From Oceanipulchritudo coccoides (GTDB lineage: Bacteria > Verrucomicrobiota > Verrucomicrobiia > Opitutales > Oceanipulchritudinaceae): a stretch of 64,000 bases of DNA. The DNA is taken from contig NZ_JAAGNX010000001.1 of NCBI RefSeq assembly GCF_010500615.1, positions 1,007,531-1,071,530 of the forward strand, in the 5' to 3' direction. The notes beneath the pieces were generated by a model that made no database searches, was not told the DNA's origin, and saw nothing but the letters and a program-made list of their open reading frames with translations. Of the stretch, positions 37,065 to 52,000 are shown one piece after another; positions within the stretch are counted from its first letter, which is position 1; each line of letters opens with the position of its first letter. The position numbers and the translations under genes were made by a program.

Positions 37065-40000
37065 ATGAGTAGCAGCAGCAAAGTGAGAGGTCGTTTGGAT
37101 CTCGAGGCCATGGAGCCCCGTCTGTTGTTGTCAGGAGACTCACTGGGAGTGCTTTTGACCTTGGAAACGGAGACTTTCGAAGAACCCCCGGACGCCATAA
37201 TTGTCCAGTTTGAGAATGAAATTTCCGCGGAAACGGACGGGCAAAACGGGACGGATATCTTTAGTGATATTGAGGACGAAGCGATTCTCAATGCTGCCCC
37301 AAGTGGCAGCCAAGTGGTGGAAACTGATTCCCGGAATTGTGATGTTTTTGAGTTGGAAGACTTAAAGGGGACAGTGTCCACCACACATTTTAGTGCGCCT
37401 GTCAGCGCTGTCATGATCCATGGAAATGGATCGGGTAATGACGCAGTCATGACAGAACAAATTGTCACGACCTTGCACGCGGCAAACGGCCCGCCTGCGG
37501 GTGAAGCAGTTGCTAACCAACTGGTTGAAGACATTGCTGCAAACAAAATCCAATCCGCCACCTTCCTTGCAAATGACGGAGCGTGGGAGAACGTAATCAA
37601 TGAAGCCCGGCAAAACTGGGCTCTTTTTGTATATTCAGAGGAGCTTCTGGGGCGGCTTGACGCGATCTCGGTGAGTGTGGCCGATCTGCCGGGTGGCATC
37701 CTTGGCGAGGCCCGCGGACTGGATATCACACTGGACATCGATGCGGCTGGGCGTGGCTGGTATGTTGATCCCACACCTGGCGACCATAGCGAATTTGTCC
37801 TGCAGAGTGACGGCAGTTATATTGGTGGCAACGGCGTGGATCTCCTCACCGTAGTCATGCACGAGATGGGCCACGTGCTCGGACTTGAAGATGGAGGGTA
37901 TAACGGATCGGCCGATCTGATGGATGGTGTTGTGAGCGAAGGGATTCGTTTGCTTCCGGACAGTGGCTTCGAATTATCATCATCCCTTCAACCTGTTGAG
38001 CTTGGCTACGCAGTGGCAGATGCGATTGTTGCCGGCCTGAGTACCAGTACCGAGGAAGGGTTGACGGCCATCACTGCGGCCCTGCAGGATTTGTTCGAAT
38101 CCAATTCTGCTTTCGGGAATGTTGTTCCGGGAGTCCTCGAGACCCAGGGAACAGGTGAGGACGTCGTCGAGTCAGCACCCACCGTCTTGCAGATCCTCGA
38201 TATGCCAACCGATATCGCGGAGAACTTCAGTCCCTCTGCCAATCCTGGATTCTACTACTCAGGGCCCGATACCCTTCAGGACCGGTATGAGTGGATAAAG
38301 AGCCTTGAACTGCAGATTTTCTACCCGCCCGACATCGCCAAGGATGAAGGTGCCCTCTATGCGATGGATCTGGATGGGGATGACAAGGTGACTTGGGAAG
38401 AAGCCTTCAACGTCCTCGTGGTCGGACAAATCATTTCCTATCTCAACACGGCGACGATTCTGGAATTCGATGGAGATCCGGGAATTGATGACGATGACGT
38501 CACCCTAAACCTGAACTATTTCTTCAACGGTGGCATTGCGGTTCTTATTCCGGGCTTTGAATTGCCTGATTTCCTGACAGATCGCTTCAACCTGAGCATT
38601 TCTTCGAGTATTGAGTCAATCGGGACGGACATGAAGTTTGATCTGGACCTGACCCTGTCCTTCAAACACGACAACACGCTTTATCTCGGGTATGAATCGG
38701 AGCAACTCGGAATTGTCACAGACCCGACCCTTCCTGGCTCAACCGCCAGCCCGACCCTTCTTGATGTCGATGCGGGAGTTCACTTCAAGGGTCTCATGAT
38801 CGGGTTCCTCAATGTGGGCGGTAGCGTCAGTGCCTCCGACTTTGTCTTTGCCGTACAGGACAAACCCTCCGATCCGAATGACGGCATGGTCGTGAGCGTG
38901 GAAATGGATCAGTCGGGAACCATTGATGCCGACGGATCTCCGCTTGCACGGACTTTCAATATTAACGTGGGATTCCTCGGGGCATCGGTCACCAATGGTG
39001 AAATCAAGCTTGATATGGATCAGGAAGGCGGCGCTTCTGATCCAAGTAATCCGGATGCCCTTGGATTTACCCTGGATCAGCAAGGGGTTCCTTATTCGAG
39101 CGGGGTGATCCTGGCCGACGCGGTTCCTGAGCCGGTTGATTATGTCCTCCCGAATGAAATTATTTTCACACTGACTGTTGGAACCAACACCTACAGCCCG
39201 ACAACCGAAGTGACGGTTCCGTTCCCGGACACAAATTCTCCGGCACCCAACACTTCCATTGCTGATCTCGTCGGGGATGTTGACGCCGCTCTTCCCGGTA
39301 GCCTTTCCAGCCTGATCGGTGTGGGCCACACGGGTGGTAAGATCCAGCTCAGCCTGCCGAACGTGACCACTTACAAAATTGGATTTGCCAATGAGGCCTC
39401 CGGAAGCAATTCCATCACCGGAACTTCCGCTGCGTCAGTCATCGGCAGCACCAACCCGGGAGTTGTCAGATTCCTCCTGTCCCTTGACGGCTCTCTTCCG
39501 AAATTAATCAGCTTCACACCCACAGTGGTGGATCATGACGCTGACGCAAATACGCCTGATGAAGTAACAGTCTTTACCCTCGGACTGGGATTGAATATCT
39601 CCCTTGTTCTCGAAGGTCTTGGCAGTGTGACCGCTTCGATTGACGGTGCGGGCAAAGTGACCTTCACCGCGGGGGCTGGGCACACCTTGGAAATTACCCA
39701 TACCTTGACGATTGATACCGTTTCGGAAATCACCCTTGCCGAGCTCGCAAGTGGTCAACTCTTCGATGTAGATCCCGTAGCACCCGGTGAATTCCTGCTG
39801 AATCTATCCGTGGTCACCTTGCCGGGACTGGAAAAGCCCGACAGCACGGTATGGGAACCCGTCGGAACGATTGATTTCACGCTCGATCCGTGGGACAGCA
39901 ACGTGATTGATGCAGTCATTGTCGATGTCAACCCTGTCACCGGTGATAACGTCCTCCGTTCGCGTTATGCCCTGAAAGATACCGGCGGGAATTTGCTTGC

Positions 40001-43000
40001 CGACCCCAATTCCGGATCGGACATGCACGAGTTGCTAGACTTCAATGTCATCACAACGACGGAGATCCTTGGCTTGATCAATCAGTTGGGCAACTGGTTC
40101 GGTCGCCTTAACGCAAGTGAGCTTTTCAATGAGTTTGATATTCTCTTCGCGGATCTTGCTTTGGGGAAATTGCTGGACTTCCCGGATCTCATCACCGACA
40201 CGCTGCTGATCGATGATGCCGATGACGGGGTGAAGGCAGCCACCAATGATATCAATCGTCTTTTGAATTGGGTCAAAATCAACGACCAGGATCAGCTCTC
40301 ACCCTTATTCCTGACTGCCCAGCAGTTGGAGGTTGAGTTGGCTGGAATCCTTTACGACATTGACGATGAACTTTCACTTGGGCGCTTTGCGGACCTGAAT
40401 GCCGCGAAGGATTATGTCGATGCCACCTATGACCCAATTAATGACCGCCTGACCTACGAACTTATTCTGGATCATGAATTGATCCCGCAAGAGGTTGACC
40501 TTGATTTCGATATGGATCTGGGCGACCTGGGCAGCTGGGATAGCGACACCCTCACCCAGACCGGCATCGAAGTGGAAGGGAAAGTGAAGCTACTCGCCAC
40601 CGGTCAGCTTGGCTTTACCGTTGGTCTTAAAATGGGCAACGCGGTGGAGGCTCTCATTGATTCTGCAAACTTGGCAGACCTCAATGCCGGCGCCGGGATC
40701 ACCATCAATGACCACTTGGCCCTGACCACGCTCGATGTCATCACGCCGGTTTATGGGCGCCTTAGTGCGGATGCGGAATTCAAGCTCACGGTGATCCGGT
40801 CAACGCCGAGTGTCTCTGTCCACACGATTGAAATCCTGAAGAGTGTCACAGACAACAATGACAGCCTGGACGATCTCAAGGGTGACCTGAACTGGGAGCT
40901 TATCGGCACGGGAATCACAGCTGAGATTGAAGCCGGCTACATTGTCCTGAAGGCGACCGATCCGACCATTATCCAATTCCAGATCCAGTCAAACTCCGGT
41001 AATACCGCCTTCACTGAGTTTGGACTGCAGCCCGAGGCCGCTGCAACGGTCAACTTAATCGCTCCTGCTCCGATCGACCGGGATCTTGAGGTGGCGAACA
41101 TCATTTTTGATGGGGTGGATCCCGGGTGGGATTTGCCATTTATACTGACGATTTACCGGCCCGGTGGACCCGATGTCTTCAATTTGAATGTCACTACGGC
41201 AATGACGACCGGTAACTCGACTTACAATGACCTCGTTACCGATTTCAATACCGTCATCTCAGCCGCCCTTGAACTCGAGTACGGGCTCAATGGAGCAAGT
41301 GACGTGGTCGTTAGCCAGGCTCTTGGTTACCTTGTCTTCAGCGCCACCCATGAGGATATTGTCGCCCTTAAAGTCACGCCCAATGGTGTAGTGGCGAATG
41401 AGAATCGTTCCCTTCGGGCAACCGGTCTGGACTTTTATACGCTTCAAAGAAACCTTGAGGAGATAGGGGTCGCCAGTGATGTGGATCCAACCTCCCTTGT
41501 GGCTTCGGTCGTTTACCGCGGGCCGACCATCCCGACGGATGATGCCGCGAGCGGTTCCACTTTCGGACGCCTGTCACAAGACGCGAATTTCACGATAAAC
41601 GGGGTTGCCATTTCAATTGATGAGGATGCGACAAACAAGACCAACAGTTCCATCGATGACCTTGTTTTCGACTTCAATCAGGCAATCAATGCAACATCCC
41701 TGAAGGGCAAGGTCATTGTCGAGAACATCGCTGGCTACATTCAACTGCGCTCGATTGATACCGGGATAAACTCGCTCACCATAGCTGGATTGAATTCGAC
41801 CGAAGCCCGCGAACTGGGGCTTGAGGAAACAACAAAGTCCCTTGAGCTCTCCCTGACGGCAAACAAGCTCGCACCGATTTCATACGGGGTCACAAGCGAT
41901 GCCACCTTTGAACTTGTTGTCACTGGCGGGGCCAATGCCGGCACTTTCACGGTGACGATCGACGACAATAACACAATCCGCAACCGGACCATCTACGACC
42001 TTGCAGGGACCATCAACAGCGCGATCAATGCAGCTTACATCGATTACAACGAGGCCAACACGACTGAGTTGGTGAATCCGCTGGCAGTCATTGTCCAAGC
42101 AGGAAAGATTGTCATTGGTCCGAAGATCGGTGACGGGAGCGGCGCGGCCCTCTATAATCCCTATGACGGATTAAAGAATAACCCGGCAACCTCCGCGGCG
42201 GGCATAACCGCCTTCAGTATCGAACCCACCAGCACTTCAGCAGCTGATCAGCTCAAGTTGGCGAGCGGCGTGAATGTGGTGAACAATGCGAACCTGGCTG
42301 ATCTGCTCATCTATACTCGTGATGGAAGTATGTATTCCGTTTCCCTGGACAGTTTGCGGGATCCTGCTCCAAACAGCGTGCCCAAGCTGGTCGGAACGCT
42401 GGGTGCTCTCAAGACGCTGATCAGTACGGAGACTTCAGGCAAAGTGGAATTGGCGGTGGCGAACGACGGTGTGAGCCTGCTCCTGATTGATAAATCCTTG
42501 CCGGGTGATACGGATTTCACAGATGACCCGGGTGTCTTGCGCGTGGCCATTTTCAACGGATCACCAGCGGCCATCCAGCTGGGCATTTTCGGATCGGATA
42601 CCAGTCCGCTCAATTCCGGCAGCTATATTTTCAATCCGAACTTCGGGAATCCGGACGGTATCATTGAAGGTGCCCGCGTTGCGACTGTTGATCCAGTTGA
42701 CCGGTTCTTCATCCGCGATGTCATCGCAAGTGCGAGCCTGACGGTCTCCACTGTTGATGAGGATGATTCGGGCACAACACCCGATGCGACCGCAGAGGCT
42801 AACTTTGGCTTTGTCGGGGTAAAACTCGAGACAACAAGCCAGAATCAGGAGCTCTTCACGGCAAATGTGACCGTTCCGTTTATTAAGACCGAGATGACCC
42901 TCGGCCAGCTATACGATGGATTGGTGGATACAGAAACCGTTCTCACTTTTATCGGATATCCCACCTTGAAGACGCATGAAAATCCGGATCCGCCAGCTTC

Positions 43001-46000
43001 CTTCACGTTAAAGGCATCCATTTTCCCGTCGCTCCCGTCAGGTCTTCTGACCCTTGGCGCTTCCCCGGAATTACAATTCACGATCAACAATCCCGGGTAC
43101 CTCCATCCCGACCTTGGTGACCCAAGCAATGTTGTTGAGTTTGAACTGCCGGACATCTCCGTAACGGGTGTGGATATCGGCGACCTTGCTGACTTTACAG
43201 CCCTCGAGTTTGATGGAGTGCTTGCGGCATTGAAGCAAATTTCAGCCTTTCTGGATACCTTTGCCGACTACACATTCCTCGGGGAGGAGATCCCCCTCAT
43301 CGGGGTGAGTGTCAATGACCTGCTCGAAGTGGCGGAAAAATTTGGTGATGCCGTGGAAGCAGTTGAATTGAATCCGGCCGGTGGCTTGCAATTGCTGGAT
43401 CAGAAGATCCGTGAAGCCTTCACGCTTCCTGAATTTGCCAATCCGAGCGCCCTCAATGACTACTTTGCCAATCTGGGAATTCCGGACCCGACAGACCTGA
43501 TCACTTTTGCCTTGGAAAACCTCACCGGTGGCGACTTCCTTCGCTTCGATCTTCGCTTGCCGATTGGCTTCAGTGAAGGCCGATCCATTGATCTGGATCT
43601 TGGCGAAGCCCTTGGCGTCGATCTGGGTCCTGTCGATATACAGGGTGGGGCAGGCTTTAACCTGACCGGTTACCTCGATGCCCGTCTGTCATTTGGCATC
43701 GACCTGAACGATCCCACAAAGATCCATCTCTTCACCAACGCCAGTGGTGTCTTCGGAAAACTCTCAGCAAAGGCCAGTAACCTCGCCTTTAATGCAGCCC
43801 TTGGTCCGCTTGGTGTCTTTATCAAGGACGGCAACATTGATGTGTCGATCACCTTTGAGCTGGATAACGGAGCATTCGCTGCAGGCTCGGATGTGCACAC
43901 AGAAATCAGCTCTGCAAGTGACCTTGCGGGATTGTTCCTTGGTGATGATGTCGATGACTTTTCGCCCAGCCTGACCGGGTCGATTGCAGCAACCTTGCCG
44001 GTCTATGTTCCGACCGATTCCGATTTCCTTGGGGATATCAAGCTCGACCTGACGGGAACAAATGCCATCTCCATAGCGCAGCTGTCACCGGATTACGGAC
44101 TGGTCATTCCGAATTTCAGCGACCCTGGAATTCTTACCATACCGGACTTCAGCGGCATTGATCTCTCCTCCATCAATCCCTTCAACAGCATCCCGCTGAT
44201 GCTGGATTCCCTCGATTTCTTCCTCTTGGGATTGCAGGATATTGTCGATGGTGAGGTCTTTGGGTTTGAGCTGCCATTGATTGGCGACCAGCTTTCCAGC
44301 GCCGCCGGCTTCATAGATGACCTCCGCAAGGACGTGATCAAACCGATCCGGCAATTTGTCGAACAAGCACCCGAGCTCGGACAGGAATTGATCCAGAAGC
44401 TGATCTTCTCACTTCTTGGCCCAGGTAGTGATGATGTGACCTTTGGAGGCGACTCCCTCCATGGCTTCCTTGGCCTTTCGAGCCCGATTCCCGGTCTTGA
44501 TTTACTTGTCAATTACCTGACCGGAGCTGACCTGCCCGGAACCATTACCCAAGCTGTCATCGACTCGGCTGTTGTCGCCAGCAACCCTGCGGAAAATGAC
44601 TTCCGCTGGCTGTTCCGCTTGCGTGACGAATTTACTCCGCCTGTCGATTTTGATTTTGACCTGGGCTGGGATGCGCTCGGCCTGGACATGGACGTGGGGC
44701 TTGATGTCACCATGTCGTGGGATCTCGCTCTTGGCCTTGGAATCAGCCTGACCGATGGAGCGTACCTCTACGTTGGCGACCATGGCCGGACGGATGGGGA
44801 TGCGGATACGGAAGAACTAGTCCTGAATCTTGAGGTCGAGCTTGAGGATGGTTCCGATCTTGATGGTCGACTGGCCTTCCTTCAGCTGATTGCAGAGGAG
44901 TCAACAGTCCCTGATCCCGACCTCGAAGGCGAAAACACTTACTTTGAGGCGACCTTCAAGGTCGACTTGATCGAGAAAAACCCGACGGACGTGAACGACG
45001 GAAATATCCTCACCTTCTCTGAACTGGGGAGCCTGGATGCAGTCGTTTCCATGGATGCTGAAGCGGAAGTGAACCTCTTCCTGCGGCTCCAGTTCAATGA
45101 AGACCTGCTGCCCGAGGCTGTCACCGCGCTTCTTCCTGCAGTGGAGGCACGATTTGTCCTTGATTGGGAAACGGGGGATATCTTTGCCGATAACTTCAGC
45201 CTTGGCGGAAGCCTCAAGCTCCTTGCCTTCAAGGAAGTCACTTTTGATCTTGGTTCCTTCCTGAATGATTTCCTAGGTCCGGTACTTGGCAAGATTCAGG
45301 AAATCACCGGTCCCTTGCAGCCGATTATTGATGTCGTGACATTCCCGATACCGGTGATCTCACAACTGGCTGGACAGCCAGTGACGCTTGTCGATATTGC
45401 CGGCCTCACGGGGTATGTCGAACCTGCGATGATCTATGCGATTGCCGACATCATCGAGTTGATCAACAAGATTGACGCCAGTTCCGACTCCTTGACCGTG
45501 ACATTGGGAGACTTTGCCCTGATTGACACGGCAGGCGGGGTGGGCGATGCCAGCCTTGCTGAAAGCCTTTCCCTTCCAACCTTCGATCTGTCGAATGACA
45601 CCGTCTTTGACCTGAATGGTGCCTTGACCGACAGTGGCCTCGGAAGCTTTATCGACAATATCGGGGCTTTCAAGGATCTCCTTTCCGGAGAGACTGGCAG
45701 CACTGCTGACCTGACCAAGGACCTCATCAGCGACTCGGAAGCTGGGAGTAGCGGCTTCAAGTTCCCCATCTACGAAAATCCTGCCTCTATCTTTGGACTT
45801 CTTCTTGGGAGAAATGTTGATTTGGTAACTTACGACCTTGCACCCTTCGGGATGGACTTCACCTACACCCAGAAGTTCCCGATTTGGGACGGACTCTTCG
45901 CACGCATTACCGGAAGTGCCGGACTGACCATTGACCTGGCCTTTGGCTATGACACTCAGGGCGTCCGGGAATTTGCCGATGGCGGATTCAGCAACCCGCT

Positions 46001-49000
46001 TGATCTGCTCGCTGGCTTCTTTGTCAGTGATACAAACCTTGGCCCGACCGATGTGCCCGAGCTGGTCCTTCGTGGTGAGCTCTTTGCCGGGGCCGAGCTC
46101 AACCTGGGTATTGCCAGTGCCGGTGCTGAAGGCGGAATAATCCTGACGGTCAACTTCGACCTTTTCGATCCGGACCGCGACGGTAAAGTCCGTGTGGATG
46201 AATTGCTGGGTAACTTCCTGTACGAATTCCAATACGGCAATCCGCTGCTGGCCCCCGTCGCCATCTTTGATGTCTTCGGTGATGTCGTTGCACAATTGCG
46301 GCTCTTTGTTGAATCCGCCTTCTTCAAATTCACTTTCAATATCACACCGCCGATCACCCTCTTTGAATTCAGTATTCCATTTGAACGTGAGCCCTTCCTG
46401 GCCACCGAACGGGGTGACGGGACCGTCCTGCTCAATATTGGTCCGAATTCAATCCAGCGCCTGAACGGCGATACCCGGGACATTGCCGAAAAGATTTATG
46501 TCCGCAGCCTTGATTCCAACACCATTGAAGTCTGGGGAGAAGATCTCGGTGTGAAGGAAAGTGCTGCCCAGAAATACGATCTTGGTGAAAATAAGATCAT
46601 CGTCGGATATGGCGGAGAAGGGAATGATTTGATCGACCTTTCGGGTGTCACGCATGATGGCATTTCCTACATCATTGAAGGTGGTGCTGGGGATGACACC
46701 CTTATCGGGGCACAGGCCGGCGGCATCATTAGAGGCGACGAAGGGAATGACACACTCACAGGTGGAGACGGAACTGACCTGATAATCGGTGGTGAAGGAA
46801 GCGACACTATTCATGGTGGTGGAAGTCGCGACTACATCTTCGGGGATACGGGAAGACTTTCTGTTAGTGATCAGGGAACTGACACACCCCTGGATGACAT
46901 AGCCCTCCGTATCCGTGCGCTTTCAGGTGAGCGGGACGGGGTGGATACCATCTTCGGCGATGGGGGTGACGATATCATCTTCGGAGGAGGAAATATTGAT
47001 ACGATCAATGGTGACGCAGGTGATGACCTGATCTTCGGTGACGGTGGATATTTTGAATTTGTCAGTGGTGATATTCCGATGAACGGCGGCTTTATCGATC
47101 TGGATGAGCTCAGTTTCCGCGGCCCGGGAGCCAAGGACATCATCTACGGTAATGCGGACAAGGATACCATCCTTGCAGGTGCTGGTGACGACTTTGTTGA
47201 CGGTGGTGCACAGAATGACGTCATCCTCGGTGGATACGGGTTTGATACACTCTATGGTGGAACAGGCGCCGACTACATTTACGGTAACGAAAATGACGAT
47301 ATTATCTTCGGGTTGCGCGATCCTTATCCGCCAAGCGCCTTCACACCGGATGCCGCGGATAATGTAGACGACGACTTGGGTGACTATGTCGAGGGTGGAG
47401 ATGGAAATGACTACATCCGTGGTCAAGCGAACGACGATACCCTACATGGCAACCGTGGCGCTGATATCATCTTCGGCGGCACCGAGGAAGATACCATCGG
47501 CGCCGGTGTCCTGATGGAACCCTGGAATCCAAGCCCCGTTTATCCTGTCTACGACAATGAAGCCGGTGGCGACATTATCTTTGGTGGAGCAGACGACGAC
47601 ACAATCGACGCGGGTGAAGGTTCTGATATCGTCTTCGGTGATGATGGGCTCGTCGCCTATCTCGACTTTGATGATACAACCGGATTGCTCCCAGTTGGAC
47701 AGACCGGATCACGGATCCGCACTGATTCGGGCGGCACCCACAAGCTGATTGGCGATGATGATGCTTCCCTCATCGGCACTTATGGCACAATTGATGACAC
47801 TGATACTCTCAGCCTCGACTTGATCGTGACTGCACCGGTCGCCACAGACGGCTCGGACTACATAGTCGGCGGAAACGGCAAGGATATCATCTTTGGTGGC
47901 GGTAGTGATGCTGGTGTCCTGCCCACAGGCCCGCAAAGGGATACGATTTTTGGAGACTTTGACCCGAGTGTCGAACTGATCGGACCGCGTCCATCCGGTC
48001 AGGATTTGATCATTGGTGACGGGGGCCGGATTGAACTCTTCGGCCGGCGGTATGCCAAGGCAAAGGCCATTTCCGACTCGAACGACGGAGTGGACTACAT
48101 TTCCGGCAACGACAACGGTGACTACATCTTTGGTGGTGGCGATGAAGACAGGATTTATGGATTCGAGGATCCCGTAAGCTTCTCAAATTCGCTGCTCGAG
48201 GGAGTCAGTGATAATGATGTCATTCTCGGTGACAACGGGGAAATCCACTACAATGCGAATGAGTTGGAGAATCGCATCAAGAAGATCTACACCACCTACA
48301 CAGCCGGTGACTCAGGTCGCTCCGATTACATCTTGGGGAATGAAGGCAACGATGTCATTCTGGGTGGACTCAACAGCAGCGAGGATATCCTGAACGGGAA
48401 TCTTGGTTCCGATGTGATCATCGGTGACCAGGGTGAGCTCATCTTTGATGCAGACGCTGACCTCGATACTCTGGACAGCATCAGCTCGTACGACAACAAC
48501 CTGGGTGGATCGGATATTATTTCCGGGCATCAGGGTGATGATGTCCTGATCGGTGGAACAGCTGGTGATACGATGTACGGCGACGATGCCACGGCCTCAA
48601 ACGGAGCGGATGACGGCGAAGACATCATGCTCGGTGACAATGGGGATATTTTCCTCATTGGTCTTACCGGACGCCTCCTTGTCCAAGTCGCGGCAATGCC
48701 CGCAGGGACCGCAGTGGACCTGATCGAGACAAAGGATTCGGCTGAATCAACCGGTGGTCCCGATATCATGTCAGGCAATGCCAAGGCAGACATCATGCTC
48801 GGTGGCGTGAATAATGCCGGAGTGGACACGATGTTCGGGGACATCGACTCAACGACCCCGGCGACAATTGCTGACGACGGCAATGACATCCTCCTTGGCG
48901 ACAACGGCCTGCTCGACTTTACCTATCTCACAGACACCGATCGCAACACGCTCGACCTGATCCAGTCAGCTGAGGACACTTTTGGAGGGACTGACATCAT

Positions 49001-52000
49001 CTCCGGCAACAAGGGTCTTGACGTGGCAATCGGCGGGACCGGAGGCGACACCATATACGGTGATGACGCCACTGCATCCGCAGCCGATGCTGATCTTGAA
49101 GACCTGCTCATCGGCGACAATGCTGACATCTTCCTGGTGGCCGTAAACGGGGCGACGGGGCCGGACCTGAAGGTTGTCCTCGACACGGCCGTCAAGACCA
49201 TCACCACGACAGATACGATTGATTGGAGCAATACCGGTGGAGTGGATACAATTTCCGGTAATGCGAAGGGCGACATCATCGCTGGTGGTGTTTTCGGTGA
49301 CTTGATTTACGGTGACCGGGAAGTTCCGAATCCGACGACAACGGGCGATGATGGGGACGACCTCATCCTGGGGGACAACGGCTCCTTCGAATGGTTGTCC
49401 ACCGGGCGCCTTTCGGAAGTCCTCGGAATCGATGTATTTGCGAATAACTACGACTTGTACAACTGGTTCGATGTTGGAACCGATACGGACCTTGGTACCC
49501 TCGACCTCGTGACAACCGAGCAACCGACATTCGGTGGCCGGGACATGATCTATGGGGACGAGGGCAATGACGTTGTCTTTGGCGGAACTGATACCGACAT
49601 TATTTATGGTGATGACGGGGATGAAGTCGGGACGACCACCAACAACGACGTCCTCTTTGGTGACCATGGTCGCCTCTATCCGCAGTTTGCCCGCTTCGAG
49701 CTTCCGAACAGCACGGTTCTGGTCCCTGCTGATTATCCTTCGCGCAACTTCTTCGCCATTGACACGGGCGATACCCATGGCGGTGCCGGCGATGTCATGC
49801 ATGGGGAAGAGGGCGATGACCTGATGGTTGGACAGCAGGGTGATGACCGTATGTGGGGCGGCAGTGAAGACGACGATATGATCGGCGGGCACAACGTTGC
49901 CGAGGGATATGATGAGCTGGGAACGCCCGTGATCGATGCGCTCCTGAATCCTCCGGATAATCTGGCCATGAACGACCTCATGGACGGCGGCACTGGCAAT
50001 GACGCCATGGCAGGCGACAATGCCATCATCTGGCGTCGTGGGGACGACATTACACCGCGCTTCCGGGAAGTGATGGGTGACGTGATCTACACCACCGGTC
50101 CGGACCAGGTTGACACCATCATCACGAACGTCGGTTCCGTCTACCAGAGCGATCCGGATGATGCCGCAGGGCGTGATGTTCAACTCCTCAACCACTCAGA
50201 TGCTGTTCAGGCCAATCCGCTTGGGCGCTATGGAGCAGATGTCATGGCCGGTGGGGCCGACTCAGATGTGATGTATGGCCAGTTGGGTGATGACCTTATG
50301 CAAGGCGACGGATCGATTGAATCAGTTGCCGTGGGTAATCCCTACATCAGCCATCAACTGGATGTGAGCGACTCCGGTAACAATCCGGACACGGATGAAA
50401 CACTTTACTTCAATATTCCTGAAGCCGTCACGGACGGGAATGATTACATGGAAGGCAATGGCGGTAACGATCTCATGTATGGCGGTCTTGGCCAGGACGA
50501 TATCATTGGCGGCAGCTCGGCGCTTTTCGGGTTGGATGCGGCAAATGCCCTGATCCTCGGAGTCGAGGAGGAAGCCCTGCGACCGGACGGATCTGACATT
50601 ATCTTTGGCGGGGCAGGAATTGATATTGCAAGAAATGACATTGGCGATGCCACCGAAGACGGAGTAACGCACGTCATCACAACCGATCCCACAGGCCACT
50701 CCCGTGACGCGGATTACATCATGGGCGACAATGCCAATGTCTATCGCCTCGTGGATGCTGCTGAGGATGCATTCCTCGTCTTCAATTACGACCTGACCAC
50801 GGAATTTGAAAACCGGGGAACTTCAGCTGACAAGATTATCCCGCGTGCCATGGAGCAGCTTGACTACACGCTCGGTGGTGCGGATTACGCCGGTGGCACT
50901 TACACCCCGGATGGCGTTGCTGACATTTTGAATGGTCTCGTTGATAACGGATTGCCTGATGTGATTCATGGTGAATCCGGTGATGATATCATCTTCGGCA
51001 TGACCGGTAGCGACGTCCTCTACGGGGAAGGCCAGGATGACGACATTGTCGGCGGCTACGGCAATGACTGGATCTCTGGTGGTACCGGGCAGGACGGCGT
51101 GCTCGGGGACGACGGGTTGATTCTCACCAGTCGCAACAGCACGATCGGCGAACCGCTTTATGGAATTGATGGGCTGCTTGCCTCCGATACGACCCGCAAG
51201 TATTCCAATGGAGACGCCCTTGATGAAACCATTTCCACACCCGGTGACATCCAGATCGCGATCATTAACGTGACGGGTGCCCTGAAGAAGACAATTGATC
51301 TGGTCCCGTTCAGCTATGATCCGCTTTGGATAGGAATGGATGACGAGTTCCCGGATAACGATACAAACATCCCATTTGCCGATGATATTATCTTTGGCGG
51401 CCTTGGGAGCGACTTCCTGCACGGTGCTTCCGGCGATGATGCCATCTCCGGCGCGGAAGCCCTTCCGCATGCCTATGTTCCGGTCTTCAATCTTCTTGGT
51501 GAAGCTGTCGGCATCCTCGATCTTGGATACGATGCCTTCACGATTACAAATCCCATCAATCCGGGAGATGTCCCTGACCTGACACTGAATCCGGGAGATG
51601 TCCTGGCCTTCAATCCAATTGATCTGGATGGACAGCATTTGAACAACCGCTTCCGTGCTGGGGAATTCTTCCTCTATGATGAATATGACCCGCTCAGGAA
51701 GATCCTTCTCGATTCGGATGGGAACCTTTGGAAGTCCGACTTGCAGGGTGTAGCTTATGAATTCCTGCTGAACTTTGACGAGTCCGAAGGCGTTGTGCGC
51801 GAGGCCGGATTGGTCCCGAAGCCAACCGGGCAGCAGACCGAAGATTATCCGCAGGTCAATGATGACGGCAAGGACGCCCTCTTCGGTGATAATGGCAACG
51901 ACTGGCTCGTTGGTGGTACCGGTCGCGATAATTCCTATGGAGGGTGGGGCAACGATCTTCTCAATGCGGATGATGACCACGACGGCCATGATGATAGTAG

